Assembly (NCBI GenBank): GCA_964492615.1
Contig: CAZBKZ010000056.1
Span: forward strand, 1-12,134
DNA: 12,134 nucleotides
Reading direction: 5' to 3'
From: JAABTH01 sp964492615
GTDB taxonomy: Bacteria; Bacillota; Dethiobacteria; DTU022
Shown here: positions 1 to 7,169 of the stretch, piece after piece
How the letters are laid out: each line of letters begins with the position of its first letter
Numbering within the stretch: position 1 is the first letter of the stretch
Notes under the pieces: generated by a model
Databases searched by the model: none
Told to the model about the DNA's origin: nothing
Seen by the model: only the letters and a program-made list of their open reading frames with translations
Program-made: the position numbers and the translations under genes

Positions 1-2
1 CC

Positions 3-1007
3 GAGACAAAACAGGTCAGTATGGATGAAAATAAACTCGCTGCCCATTACCTGGCTCGTTCAGGGGCACATGCGGTTGCCGGTTACCTGGTTGATAACCC
101 AGGAAAAGCAGAAGAGTATTTGTACCGTGACAGTGCCGGGCCCGTCTACCCTACAGGAAATGCAGAAGACGGCAGCTTTGAAGTCAGTATCTATGGGGAT
201 CTGAACAATATTTATGTTGAATCAACTGGGGAATACCGCGGGTCAATTCAGCAGGTTATTTTAACGGTTCAAAAAGCGGGAATCTTTGATTTTGCCCTTT
301 TTGGTCAGATCCTGGGTATCGGCAATATTAATTCAATCACGGGTGACGTTATATACAGCGATTACGCCAATATACATTCAGGCCTCGACTTGGAAAACGA
401 TCCTATCCACGATCCAGACCGGTCTTACCCTGACCTGCCCTTCCCGGCCTGTGATCATATTCTGCCGGCGATTGACCTTTCCGGACAGGAAACATTTGAT
501 ATAGACTATGCCTCCATTTTTGGCAATACAAATCCGGGCAGGGTACTGTGCACTAATACAATAAATCTTAATAATAAACATAACATTCTCTCCGTGCAGC
601 TGGGCCAGTCTGCATCCGAATCGCTGGACGTTATTGTGCGAACAGGTGAAATAAACAACCGTGGTGGGACGATTATATTAAATGGTTACGGTCGCCTGAT
701 TATTTACGTGGAAGATGTATTCGACCTGGCCGGCAATTATGTTTCAACCGAGCCGGGTAACGCTTTCACCGTCATTATCCTGTCACCTGACGTGGAATTC
801 AAGCAAACCGGGGCTTCAAACTTTGAGGGTATACTGTACGGGCCATCGGTCGATGCAGTTTTTGGGGGTGGGACCAGCCTGACCGGTTCGGTAATAGCGA
901 ATACCATTACCGCTTCGGGTAACTCAACCTTCACTTATAAAGAATTTGATACAAATTACCTGCCCTTTCAGCTCTATACGCTAGGCACCTGGCGTTACGA
1001 TTTCTGA
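3..1007 (+). CDS. PilX-like minor pilin / pilus-associated protein, 5' end outside window
   Basis: The reading frame is open from base 3 with no stop before the first ATG at 21, so that ATG is probably internal and the gene starts upstream of the window. The first visible residues (ETKQVSMDENKLAAHYLARS) resemble the stretch just after the membrane helix of PilX-type proteins, where a polar segment leads into an 'A-x-YLARSG' motif; the prepilin leader and helix would be in the missing part. The C-terminal third (about residues 245-310 counted from 21) has alternating beta-strand and glycine pattern with 'FEGILYGPSVDAVF' and 'LTGSVIANTITASG', typical of the DUF7305-like beta-solenoid end of these proteins. 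It is followed at short distance by two further prepilin genes, which fits a minor-pilin cluster that primes or caps the pilus. The family call rests on pattern recognition only; an exported beta-helix protein of other function is the alternative. Confidence 0.7.
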   Translation, partial: ETKQVSMDENKLAAHYLARSGAHAVAGYLVDNPGKAEEYLYRDSAGPVYPTGNAEDGSFEVSIYGDLNNIYVESTGEYRGSIQQVILTVQKAGIFDFALFGQILGIGNINSITGDVIYSDYANIHSGLDLENDPIHDPDRSYPDLPFPACDHILPAIDLSGQETFDIDYASIFGNTNPGRVLCTNTINLNNKHNILSVQLGQSASESLDVIVRTGEINNRGGTIILNGYGRLIIYVEDVFDLAGNYVSTEPGNAFTVIILSPDVEFKQTGASNFEGILYGPSVDAVFGGGTSLTGSVIANTITASGNSTFTYKEFDTNYLPFQLYTLGTWRYDF

Positions 1008-1060
1008 TAAGAGGGAATCAGGAACAAGGTATGCGGCATTACCGGGAGGCAATTGAAGCT

Positions 1061-1426
1061 ATGAAAAAGTTAGTCAATGAAAAAGGATTTAGCCTGGTAG
1101 AGGTTATTGTGGCCATGGCTATATTGATGATCATCATCACGGCTTTTACGGCTCTTTTTACCGGCAGTTTTTCCGGTATTTTTACTGCAGGCAGAAAAAG
1201 CGAAGCTCTCTACAGGGCCCAGTCTGATATGGATGCAGTAATCAACAGCAACGGAGCTGGTGATTATGATGAAGATATAGTATCAGTTACAGGTAAAGCT
1301 GTAAGCATACCTTTTAACGGTGCTGACAGCATTAATTACAGCGAAGCTGAAGGTTTGCTGGTGGTTGTTGAATACCCCTATGAAGAGCGAACAGGAGAAA
1401 TAATCTATTACCTTCCGGTTAATTAA
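1061..1426 (+). CDS. PilV-like minor prepilin (type IV pilin N-terminal methylation motif)
   Basis: This encodes 121 residues from ATG 1061. It has a short basic leader (MKKLVNEKG) followed by F-S-L-V-E, with Glu at +5 after the predicted prepilin peptidase cut between Gly9 and Phe10, then a hydrophobic helix (VIVAMAILMIIITAFTALF). This is the class III signal of type IV pilins and type II pseudopilins. The in-frame ATG at 1031 would give a 10-residue longer leader; 1061 is preferred because the leader then has the usual length and GGGAGG lies at 1044-1049, although 11 nt is a long spacing. An AGGA at 1020-1023 makes 1031 possible. The small C-terminal domain and its position before a PilW-like gene suggest a PilV/GspI-type minor pilin. 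It would be inserted in the membrane and processed by a PilD peptidase not encoded here. Confidence 0.85.
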   Translation: MKKLVNEKGFSLVEVIVAMAILMIIITAFTALFTGSFSGIFTAGRKSEALYRAQSDMDAVINSNGAGDYDEDIVSVTGKAVSIPFNGADSINYSEAEGLLVVVEYPYEERTGEIIYYLPVN

Positions 1427-1468
1427 TAAATTGTTGACACGACCGGACTAAAAAAGGCTGAAATAAAA

Positions 1469-2419
1469 ATGACAATAAAAAACCACAGCAGTAACTTCAT
1501 AAAGAATAACCGGGGATTATCCCTGGTCGAACTGCTTATTGCCCTTTTTCTGCTGGGTATTGTTCTGGCCCTGGGTTATAATTATTTCTTTTTTGGAATG
1601 AATACTTTTAACCGGGGCGAGCAGCAGGCCGATATTCAGCAGAATGCCAGGCTGGCAGCCGACTTCATTACCAGGTCTACCCGTATAGCTGAAAGGCTGG
1701 TGATCCTCGAAGACGGCTATAACCTGGAGGCAGTAGTCAGTGAACTTAACCTTGAAGCAGAAAACTATTACGTCTATCACATCTACGAAGATAACGGGGC
1801 CTTGTGGTACAGCAGGATCAAGGAGGGCGAAATTGAAAGCGAACTTTTCGAGTCGATTTCAGGGCAAATTGATTTCGAGCTTGATTTCAGTACCGGCACC
1901 AGCGCTCCCAACATACTTGCCCTGCAGATAACTGCAAATGATCAGCGGGGTGGAGGCAGTTTTATTCTCGACACTGAAATATTAATTCTTAACCTGGCAA
2001 TGATCGAAAACCGTTCCGGGGGCAGTGGCAGGGCAATCCTCTACCAGGTGCCTGCTCCTCCCGGGCCGACCATCATGGGTATGAAGGTTTCGCCGCACTA
2101 TTATGTGCGCGACGAGGTCAATACCGGCCCCGATAACCTGCAAATCACCATCTACACCCACGGCTTGAGCGGAGAAAATGTACAGTTTAATGTTGAACTT
2201 CTTGATCTTAACGATAACAGTTCCATTGCTGATCAGCAGGTTACATTTGAAGTGACTTCTGCTGAACAGGCGGTTTTATCTTTCTTCAATAGCTCTATCC
2301 TGGACCTGCAAGTCGGCAGTTACCTGATTGATGTCCATGTTGAAGTTGATGAAGAACTGAATATTCCCAATTCCCGCTTGACCTGGATTTATGTTGTGAC
2401 CGAGGAGATTGAAGAATAA
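1469..2419 (+). CDS. PilW/PulJ-like minor prepilin with C-terminal extra domain
   Basis: The 316-residue product has a 16-residue leader (MTIKNHSSNFIKNNRG) then L-S-L-V-E with Glu at +5 and a hydrophobic helix to about residue 40. The following pattern 'FFGMNTFNRGEQQADIQQNA' and 'RLAADFITRSTRIAE' matches the PilW/PulJ/ComGF style of larger minor pilins. The pilin body seems to end near residue 190. A Pro/Gly-rich linker (APPGPTIMG, about 200) then leads to about 110 residues of beta-strand-rich sequence with an Ig- or fibronectin-like look and an acidic end (VTEEIEE). An AAGG at 1454-1457 is a modest ribosome binding site 11 nt before ATG 1469. The gene follows the PilV-like gene by 42 nt and is probably cotranscribed. 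As a tip pilin, the added domain would be exposed on the surface. The domain assignment is inference. Confidence 0.85.
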   Translation: MTIKNHSSNFIKNNRGLSLVELLIALFLLGIVLALGYNYFFFGMNTFNRGEQQADIQQNARLAADFITRSTRIAERLVILEDGYNLEAVVSELNLEAENYYVYHIYEDNGALWYSRIKEGEIESELFESISGQIDFELDFSTGTSAPNILALQITANDQRGGGSFILDTEILILNLAMIENRSGGSGRAILYQVPAPPGPTIMGMKVSPHYYVRDEVNTGPDNLQITIYTHGLSGENVQFNVELLDLNDNSSIADQQVTFEVTSAEQAVLSFFNSSILDLQVGSYLIDVHVEVDEELNIPNSRLTWIYVVTEEIEE

Positions 2420-2437
2420 GGTATCACTGTTCTTCAA
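2409..2437. repeat. Weak 8-bp inverted repeat over the minor-pilin stop codon
   Basis: TTGAAGAA (2409-2416) and TTCTTCAA (2430-2437) are perfect inverted copies separated by 13 nt that include the stop codon. The stem is AT-rich and no T-run follows, so it is a poor intrinsic terminator. It could be a weak 3' end structure of the minor-pilin transcript. No better terminator is visible between 2420 and 2553. Confidence 0.25.
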
Positions 2438-2553
2438 ATGAATCAGGTACTCCGTTGTTACCAGCTTTAATAGAAAATATGACCAAAGTGGATTTTCTGG
2501 AAGCTTATTGCAAACAATTAGCCCTAATTTTCACATATATTAGAAATTAGTGC

Positions 2554-2581
2554 TTGAAAACGCTTCATAATGTGGTAAAAT
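2554..2581 (+). promoter_or_regulatory. Sigma-A-type promoter of the T4P assembly operon
   Basis: TTGAAA (2554-2559) and TAAAAT (2576-2581) are separated by 16 nt. A TG one base before the -10 box (2573-2574) makes it an extended -10 promoter. Transcription should begin near 2588, giving a leader of about 100 nt before the first ATG at 2686. The surrounding 266-bp intergenic stretch is AT-rich, in contrast to the genes on both sides, as expected of a promoter region. I found no GEMM-like aptamer here. Confidence 0.6.
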
Positions 2582-2620
2582 ATATAATTACAAGAAGTTA
2601 ATTAAAGTTTAATGGCAAGT

Positions 2621-2641
2621 TTATATAGTAACCTTATATAG
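2621..2641. repeat. Direct repeat TTATATAG in operon leader
   Basis: TTATATAG occurs at 2621-2628 and again at 2634-2641, 13 nt apart start to start, downstream of the predicted promoter. It may be chance in AT-rich DNA, or a protein binding site or leader RNA element. Confidence 0.3.
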
Positions 2642-2685
2642 AGAAAATATTTACATACCTGCGTTAATGATCGCGAGGTGTATAT

Positions 2686-3267
2686 ATGACAGGGGAGAAA
2701 AAAGAAAGCAGCACATTTTTCGCGGCTATCCGTGGATTCTTCAAAAACAGACTTTATACTATCCTGGCTATTGCTGTACTGGTTATTGCCCTGGCAGGCG
2801 GAATTTACAGCATATACCTGCTTAAAGACCGGACGGCGGAAAATAACCTGACAGCCGGCGATGGTGCCCTGGACGCTACGGCAGATGAGGGCGAAGTAGT
2901 TGAGGTAGTGGAAGTCCTTCCCCAGCAAAAAAGAAACCTTGAAAATGATGCGGAAAGCAGTTCCTGGAATGCTTTCGAACCGGTGACTGATCCCTTTGCC
3001 GGCCCGATGAAGCTAACCGGAATTCTGCTCGGCGGCTTTAACGATTCCATGGCTATTATTGAATCGAGCGGCATGGCTTATGTCGTTTCTGTCGGTGATT
3101 ATGTTGACGATGTCTGGGCAGTACGGGAGATCGGCCGGGAAATGGTAATTCTGCGCGCCCATAATCTCGAGGTGAGCTTATTCCTTGACCAGCCTCCGGT
3201 AACGAGAACTCTGGACGGAGATCTCGAACCAGACCAGGAAGAAGATGATCCGGAGGAGGGTGAATAA
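2686..3267 (+). CDS. PilP/GspC-like T4P periplasmic-type linker protein
   Basis: The 193-residue protein has one N-terminal membrane helix (about residues 22-46, LYTILAIAVLVIALAGGIYS), a variable linker, and a compact domain at about 102-168. This domain begins 'DPFAGPMKLTGILLGG' and contains 'SMAIIESSGMAYVVSVGDYV' and 'IGREMVILRAHNLEVSLFL'. That order (D/NPF, L-x-G-I/T, A-I-I/L-x, V-x-x-GD-x-V, I/V-L) is the homology-region fold shared by PilP and GspC, which in diderms bridges the PilN-PilO inner-membrane complex to the secretin N0 domain. It ends in an acidic tail (EPDQEEDDPEEGE) whose last codons provide the ribosome binding site of the next gene. Start ATG 2686 follows GAGGTG (2675-2680) at 5 nt. 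It is the first gene of the operon and abuts the secretin-N-domain gene, the usual P-then-Q order. The match is by domain pattern; sequence divergence is high. Confidence 0.7.
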   Translation: MTGEKKESSTFFAAIRGFFKNRLYTILAIAVLVIALAGGIYSIYLLKDRTAENNLTAGDGALDATADEGEVVEVVEVLPQQKRNLENDAESSSWNAFEPVTDPFAGPMKLTGILLGGFNDSMAIIESSGMAYVVSVGDYVDDVWAVREIGREMVILRAHNLEVSLFLDQPPVTRTLDGDLEPDQEEDDPEEGE

Positions 3268-4791
3268 GTGCGATCTAAAAATAGTAAAAGCATCTTTTCT
3301 GACCGACGCCTCTTATTTGCAGCGCTCGGCCTGGTATTACTATTTCTAATAACTGCTAACTGCGGCTTGAACAGTGAAGGGCTCTTTATAGGCGCTTCGG
3401 CCGGGAACGAACCGGGAGTAGAGCGCGCAGGCAGCAGTGTGCCCGGAGATAATTCCCTGCCGGATGATCAAGATCAACCTCTTTCTGATCAGGTTTACAA
3501 TATGTCCGATGAACTGTGGGCCGATGCAATTGAAGGCGGCGCTCCCGGGGGGGCGGTAACGCCTTCTTCAACCGGTACAGTTTCGATTGATGTCAGGGAC
3601 GCCAATATTATTGATGTTCTTTCCATGCTTGCTTATCGGATGGATGTTAATATTCTTTTCCTCGGTGGTCCAGACACTATTACATTCAAATCTGAAAACC
3701 TTTCACCGTTAACTACCTTTCAGTTGGTCCTCCAGAGCTATGTTCCCACACAAAACGTTCAAACTGTTCAGAATGATCTCGATTACCTGGTTCTTGGCCG
3801 CAATTATATAGTCGGTAACCGGGAAAGATTGCACAGCGATTTTTTTAACAGGATGCTGCTGACCCGGTTCGGTCTTTTCTACGTATCGGCTGAAGCAATG
3901 CAGAGCTATATTGAAGACCTGGAAATACCGATCCAAAGCCTCACGGTAGATGCCAATCAGCAGGCGCTCTGGATGCAGGGTACTCCTGTTACACTCGGCA
4001 AGGCAAGAGAAGTGATCAATGCCCTGGATGTAATGGAGAATGCCGCTTTTGCCGAGGGAGGTTCGCGTAAAATAAGGATGCCTGTGGCCACTGCGGCCGG
4101 TCCGAGAGCCGAAGAGGAGCTTGAAGCGCTAATCGATCTACTAAGTATTCTTCTCGACGGTTTCAGGGACGGACGCACTGAAATGGGCTGGGTAACCTGG
4201 GACCATCCTGATCCCATTCCCTACATTATCATGGACTGGGATAACCCGATTATAAAGCCTTACGATATTAAGATGAAAATAACTCGTGATTTTGCCGGTG
4301 ATTACAGCAACCAGATCAGATACCTGATTGCCGAGGGCACTGCAGCGAACATCGACCTGGTTAACCAGATGATCCAGGCAATTGCCGGTACGCCCAACTC
4401 ACCGCTTTCCTTTGAACAGTATGAAAGCGTGCCCGAAGAAAACGATAACAATAACGGGGGAACTGTTCAGTATGTACCCGAAAACAGGCAGCAGACCGTA
4501 ACTTACAGCAATACGTATACCGTCAGCTTAAATGCAGTGCCGCCTGAAGGGGGAAGCCTGAGCGGGAGCGGAACCTACAACGAGGGGTCTGCCGTTACAA
4601 TCAGCGCCAAACCAGGCGATGGATACGAGTTTGTCCGCTGGATTGACGGTGGATCGCAGCTTTCCACTTCAAGGTCAACTACTTTCTATATCTACAGTAA
4701 CCGGACGATTGAAGCGGTATTTATTAAAACTTCTGAAAATGATACTGATGCAGAGACCGATGAAGAAGCCGATGAGGAAGAGTTGGAATAA
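3268..4791 (+). CDS. Secretin N0/N1-domain (STN-like) protein lacking the secretin barrel, with C-terminal bacterial repeat domain
   Basis: The 507-residue protein starts at GTG 3268, directly after the preceding stop; GGAGGAGGG (3252-3260) is 7 nt upstream. Residues about 14-31 form a signal peptide or anchor ending ...LITANC; Asn before Cys argues against a true lipobox. After an acidic low-complexity linker, about 102-170 is STN/N0-like ('VSIDVRDANIIDVLSMLAYR', then 'DVNILF' and 'FKSENLSP'). About 192-256 is an N1/KH-like module ('LFYVSAEAMQSYIEDL', 'SLTVDANQQALWMQGTP', 'KAREVINALDVM'). About 268-375 may be a second, diverged one ('IRYLIAEGTAANIDLVNQMI'). No conserved secretin beta-barrel follows. 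Instead there is a Thr/Gln/Asn-rich linker, an InlB/Flg_new-type bacterial repeat (about 414-488: 'YTVSLNAVPPEGGSLSG', 'GDGYEFVRWIDGG', 'TIEAVF') and an acidic tail. It occupies the PilQ position after a PilP-like gene, so it probably docks on PilP/PilN/PilO outside the membrane. Confidence 0.75.
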   Translation: MRSKNSKSIFSDRRLLFAALGLVLLFLITANCGLNSEGLFIGASAGNEPGVERAGSSVPGDNSLPDDQDQPLSDQVYNMSDELWADAIEGGAPGGAVTPSSTGTVSIDVRDANIIDVLSMLAYRMDVNILFLGGPDTITFKSENLSPLTTFQLVLQSYVPTQNVQTVQNDLDYLVLGRNYIVGNRERLHSDFFNRMLLTRFGLFYVSAEAMQSYIEDLEIPIQSLTVDANQQALWMQGTPVTLGKAREVINALDVMENAAFAEGGSRKIRMPVATAAGPRAEEELEALIDLLSILLDGFRDGRTEMGWVTWDHPDPIPYIIMDWDNPIIKPYDIKMKITRDFAGDYSNQIRYLIAEGTAANIDLVNQMIQAIAGTPNSPLSFEQYESVPEENDNNNGGTVQYVPENRQQTVTYSNTYTVSLNAVPPEGGSLSGSGTYNEGSAVTISAKPGDGYEFVRWIDGGSQLSTSRSTTFYIYSNRTIEAVFIKTSENDTDAETDEEADEEELE

Positions 4792-4813
4792 TCCTGCCAG
4801 AAAGGTATGATTT

Positions 4814-5908
4814 ATGAGCTCTGTTAATAAATATCCGCTGACTATGAATCAACTGCTGACCATGGCGGTTAAAGAAGGCAGTTCCGATGTTCATATTGTT
4901 CCGATGGAACCGCCGATTTTCAGGATCAACCGCGATATGGTCAAGCTTGATTACCCAAAGTTAACGCCGGAAAATGTCAGGGAGCTTCTCCTGCAGATTA
5001 TTAAACCTCACCAGGTGGATTCTCTGAAAAAAGACCTGGAGCTTGATTTCTCTCATGCCATACCTTCTGTTGCCAGGTTCAGGGGCAACGTGATGTTTCA
5101 GAGGGGAACCCCGGCGCTGGCCATGCGTATAGTTCCCTTTGAAATTCCCAATTTGGAAAAGCTGGGCGTGGCCCAGGGAGTTCGCGACCTCTGTTTTCTG
5201 CCCCGGGGTCTGGTTCTGGTAACCGGGCCGACCGGAAGCGGTAAATCAACAACCCTGGCGGCAATGATTGATATTATCAACCGGGAACGTTCGCTGAATA
5301 TTGTTACTGTTGAAGACCCGATTGAATTTTTGCATTCGCACAAGAAATCTTCTATCAAGCAGCGTGAAGTGGGTATTGATACCCGTTCATTTGCCAATGC
5401 CCTGCGGCATGTATTAAGGCATGACCCCGATGTGATCTTAATCGGGGAGATGCGCGACCTGGAAAGCATAGGTATTGCCCTTACTGCGGCTGAAACGGGG
5501 CACCTTGTTTTTTCCACGCTGCACACCCAGACCGCGCCGTTAACTATCAACCGTATTGTTGATGCATTTGCTGAACATCAACGCGATCAGATCCGGCAGC
5601 AGCTGACCGGTTCGTTGCAGGCGGTAATGTCGCAGCAGCTTATTCCTAATGTTAAAGGAGACGGCAGGGTGCTGGCCATGGAATTTTTAATGGCAACAAC
5701 TGCTGTGCGTACTCTGGTTCGCGAAGGTAAGGAACACCAGCTCTATTCGGTTATGCAGGCCAGCCATGCGGCCGGAATGAGAACAATGGACCAGGCGCTA
5801 TCCGAGCTCTGTTCCGCCGGGAAAATATCTAAAACCGAAGCTTTGGAAAAATGTATAGATAAAACCGAGATGCAGCGTTTGCTGCAGAGACAACCAGGTG
5901 GATATTAA
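4814..5908 (+). CDS. pilT: PilT twitching-motility retraction ATPase
   Basis: This is a cytoplasmic hexameric ATPase that depolymerises the pilus, opposing PilB and acting through PilC. The 364-residue length is normal for PilT. The N-terminal PAS-like domain has 'GSSDVHIVPMEPPIFRIN'. Walker A is GPTGSGKS at residues 138-145, the Asp box is in 'TVEDPIEFLH', Walker B is in 'DPDVILIGEMRD' (about 205-216), and the His box is in 'TGHLVFSTLHTQTA'. The C-terminal 'AVRTLVREGKEHQL' corresponds to the AIRNLIREGK signature of PilT, which separates it from PilB. It lacks the MshEN domain and the tetracysteine zinc site. Start ATG 4814 has AAAGG (4801-4805) at 8 nt; an out-of-frame ATG at 4807 reads only six codons before a stop. 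It lies 22 nt after the STN-like gene and 33 nt before pilC. Confidence 0.96.
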   Translation: MSSVNKYPLTMNQLLTMAVKEGSSDVHIVPMEPPIFRINRDMVKLDYPKLTPENVRELLLQIIKPHQVDSLKKDLELDFSHAIPSVARFRGNVMFQRGTPALAMRIVPFEIPNLEKLGVAQGVRDLCFLPRGLVLVTGPTGSGKSTTLAAMIDIINRERSLNIVTVEDPIEFLHSHKKSSIKQREVGIDTRSFANALRHVLRHDPDVILIGEMRDLESIGIALTAAETGHLVFSTLHTQTAPLTINRIVDAFAEHQRDQIRQQLTGSLQAVMSQQLIPNVKGDGRVLAMEFLMATTAVRTLVREGKEHQLYSVMQASHAAGMRTMDQALSELCSAGKISKTEALEKCIDKTEMQRLLQRQPGGY

Positions 5909-5941
5909 ATAAATAATAGTTTGTAAAGGAAAGGACGGCAG

Positions 5942-7144
5942 ATGGGCTCATTCCAGTACGAAGCGATTAATAAAGCAGGTGAAGTGGTCACCGGCAGGCT
6001 CGAGGCTGAAGGCCAGGACGGCGCTGCCGAAAGGCTGCGTGGCATGGGCCTGATGGCAACCGAGGTTAAAGAGCTCAAACAATCTGCCCTCGCCGGCCAG
6101 TTTAAAATCGGTTCAAAAGTTAAACTGGGAGATCTAAGCCTTTTCAGCCGCCAGCTGGCGGCGATGCTTAATTCAGGAATACCGCTGACCAGGGCTTTGT
6201 ATACCCTTGGCCGCCAGGTAACCAACAAGAACCTCAGCACCGCCTTGAATGAGATTGCCCGCAACGTGGAAGGCGGGGTTAGTTTCAGCGAAGCGCTGCA
6301 GGGATATCCCGATATTTTTTCCGAGCTTTACGTCAGCATGATCGATGCCGGGGAAACAGGTGGAAACCTGGAAGCGACCCTGACCAGGTTATCCAACCAA
6401 CTGCAGAAGGATAAAGAATTGCGTGACGCAATTAAGTCTGCCTCTTTTTATCCAGCGGCTGTCTTTGCCTTTGCCGTGGTAATCCTGCTGGCGATGATGT
6501 TTTTTTTAGTCCCGATCTTTGTCGGATTTTTTCCGGCTGATGCCGAACTACCGGGAGCAACCCGGTTAATCATCAATATGTCCGACCTTTTCCGCGGCTA
6601 CTGGTATATTATTTTCCCGTTGATCATTGTTGTTGTCCTGCTGCTCAGGACATACCTGCGCAGTGAAAGTGGAAAAAAAGCCTTTGACCGCTTCAAGTTC
6701 AAGCTGCCCCTGTTCGGGCCATTAATCCAAAAAACGGCGGTAGCCAGTTTTGCCCGCACTTTTTCCACGATGATGGGCACCGGTATACCGGTAGTGCAGG
6801 CTTTAAACGCTTCAGGAAAATCAACAGGCAACACCCTGGTTATAGAAGCGACTTCTTATGCCGGTGAACGGATCCAGGAAGGCAGCAGCGTGTCCAAACC
6901 TTTGGAAGAGAGCGGAGTATTTCCGCCCATGGTGACTCACATGATCTCTGTCGGTGAAGAGACTGGTGATATACCCGATATGATGGATAAAGTTGCATCA
7001 TTTTTTGAGGAAGAAGTAAGTACCATGACCAAGGGCCTGACCGCCCTGATTGAACCGCTGATGCTGGTCGTGATCGGGGTTCTGGTCGGGGGGATGCTGA
7101 TAGCCCTTTACCTGCCGATTTTTACAGTAATTACTCAAATATAA
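5942..7144 (+). CDS. pilC: PilC inner-membrane platform protein (T2SSF family)
   Basis: PilC is the polytopic membrane protein that couples the PilB and PilT motors to pilin movement. The 400-residue product has the usual layout: an N-terminal segment starting 'FQYEAINKAGEVVTGRLEAE', a first T2SSF domain from about residue 64 ('LSLFSRQLAAMLNSGIPLTR', 'YVSMIDAGETGGNLEATL'), membrane helices at about 166-196 and 219-239, a second T2SSF domain from about 262 ('SFARTFSTMMGTGIPVVQAL', 'MISVGEETGDIPDMMDKVA'), and a last helix at about 364-394 ending 'LYLPIFTVITQI'. Both domain copies keep the G-x-P and GE-x-G-x-L/I motifs. AAGGA (5931-5935) lies 6 nt before ATG 5942. It is located between pilT and pilM, as in many T4P operons. 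Confidence 0.96.
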   Translation: MGSFQYEAINKAGEVVTGRLEAEGQDGAAERLRGMGLMATEVKELKQSALAGQFKIGSKVKLGDLSLFSRQLAAMLNSGIPLTRALYTLGRQVTNKNLSTALNEIARNVEGGVSFSEALQGYPDIFSELYVSMIDAGETGGNLEATLTRLSNQLQKDKELRDAIKSASFYPAAVFAFAVVILLAMMFFLVPIFVGFFPADAELPGATRLIINMSDLFRGYWYIIFPLIIVVVLLLRTYLRSESGKKAFDRFKFKLPLFGPLIQKTAVASFARTFSTMMGTGIPVVQALNASGKSTGNTLVIEATSYAGERIQEGSSVSKPLEESGVFPPMVTHMISVGEETGDIPDMMDKVASFFEEEVSTMTKGLTALIEPLMLVVIGVLVGGMLIALYLPIFTVITQI

Positions 7145-7169
7145 TAGTATTGCTTGGAGGTTTTATGGA

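Noticed and set aside
1434..1439. Perfect TTGACA before the PilW-like gene
   Set aside because: No acceptable -10 hexamer lies 16-18 nt downstream; the bases at that distance are GC-containing and overlap the ribosome binding site region.
2420..2685. A second GEMM riboswitch before the pil operon
   Set aside because: No GCAAAGC core, GNRA-capped P2 or terminator platform could be found in this AT-rich stretch.
3313..3363. Lipoprotein signal in the STN-like protein (ITANC)
   Set aside because: The residue before Cys is Asn, not Gly, Ala or Ser, so the lipobox is not canonical; a plain signal peptide or anchor is safer.
5098..5550. Minus-strand open frame of 150 codons inside pilT
   Set aside because: It is the shadow of the conserved ATPase core in another frame; a similar shadow lies opposite pilB at 10327-10677, as expected from shared Walker-region codons.
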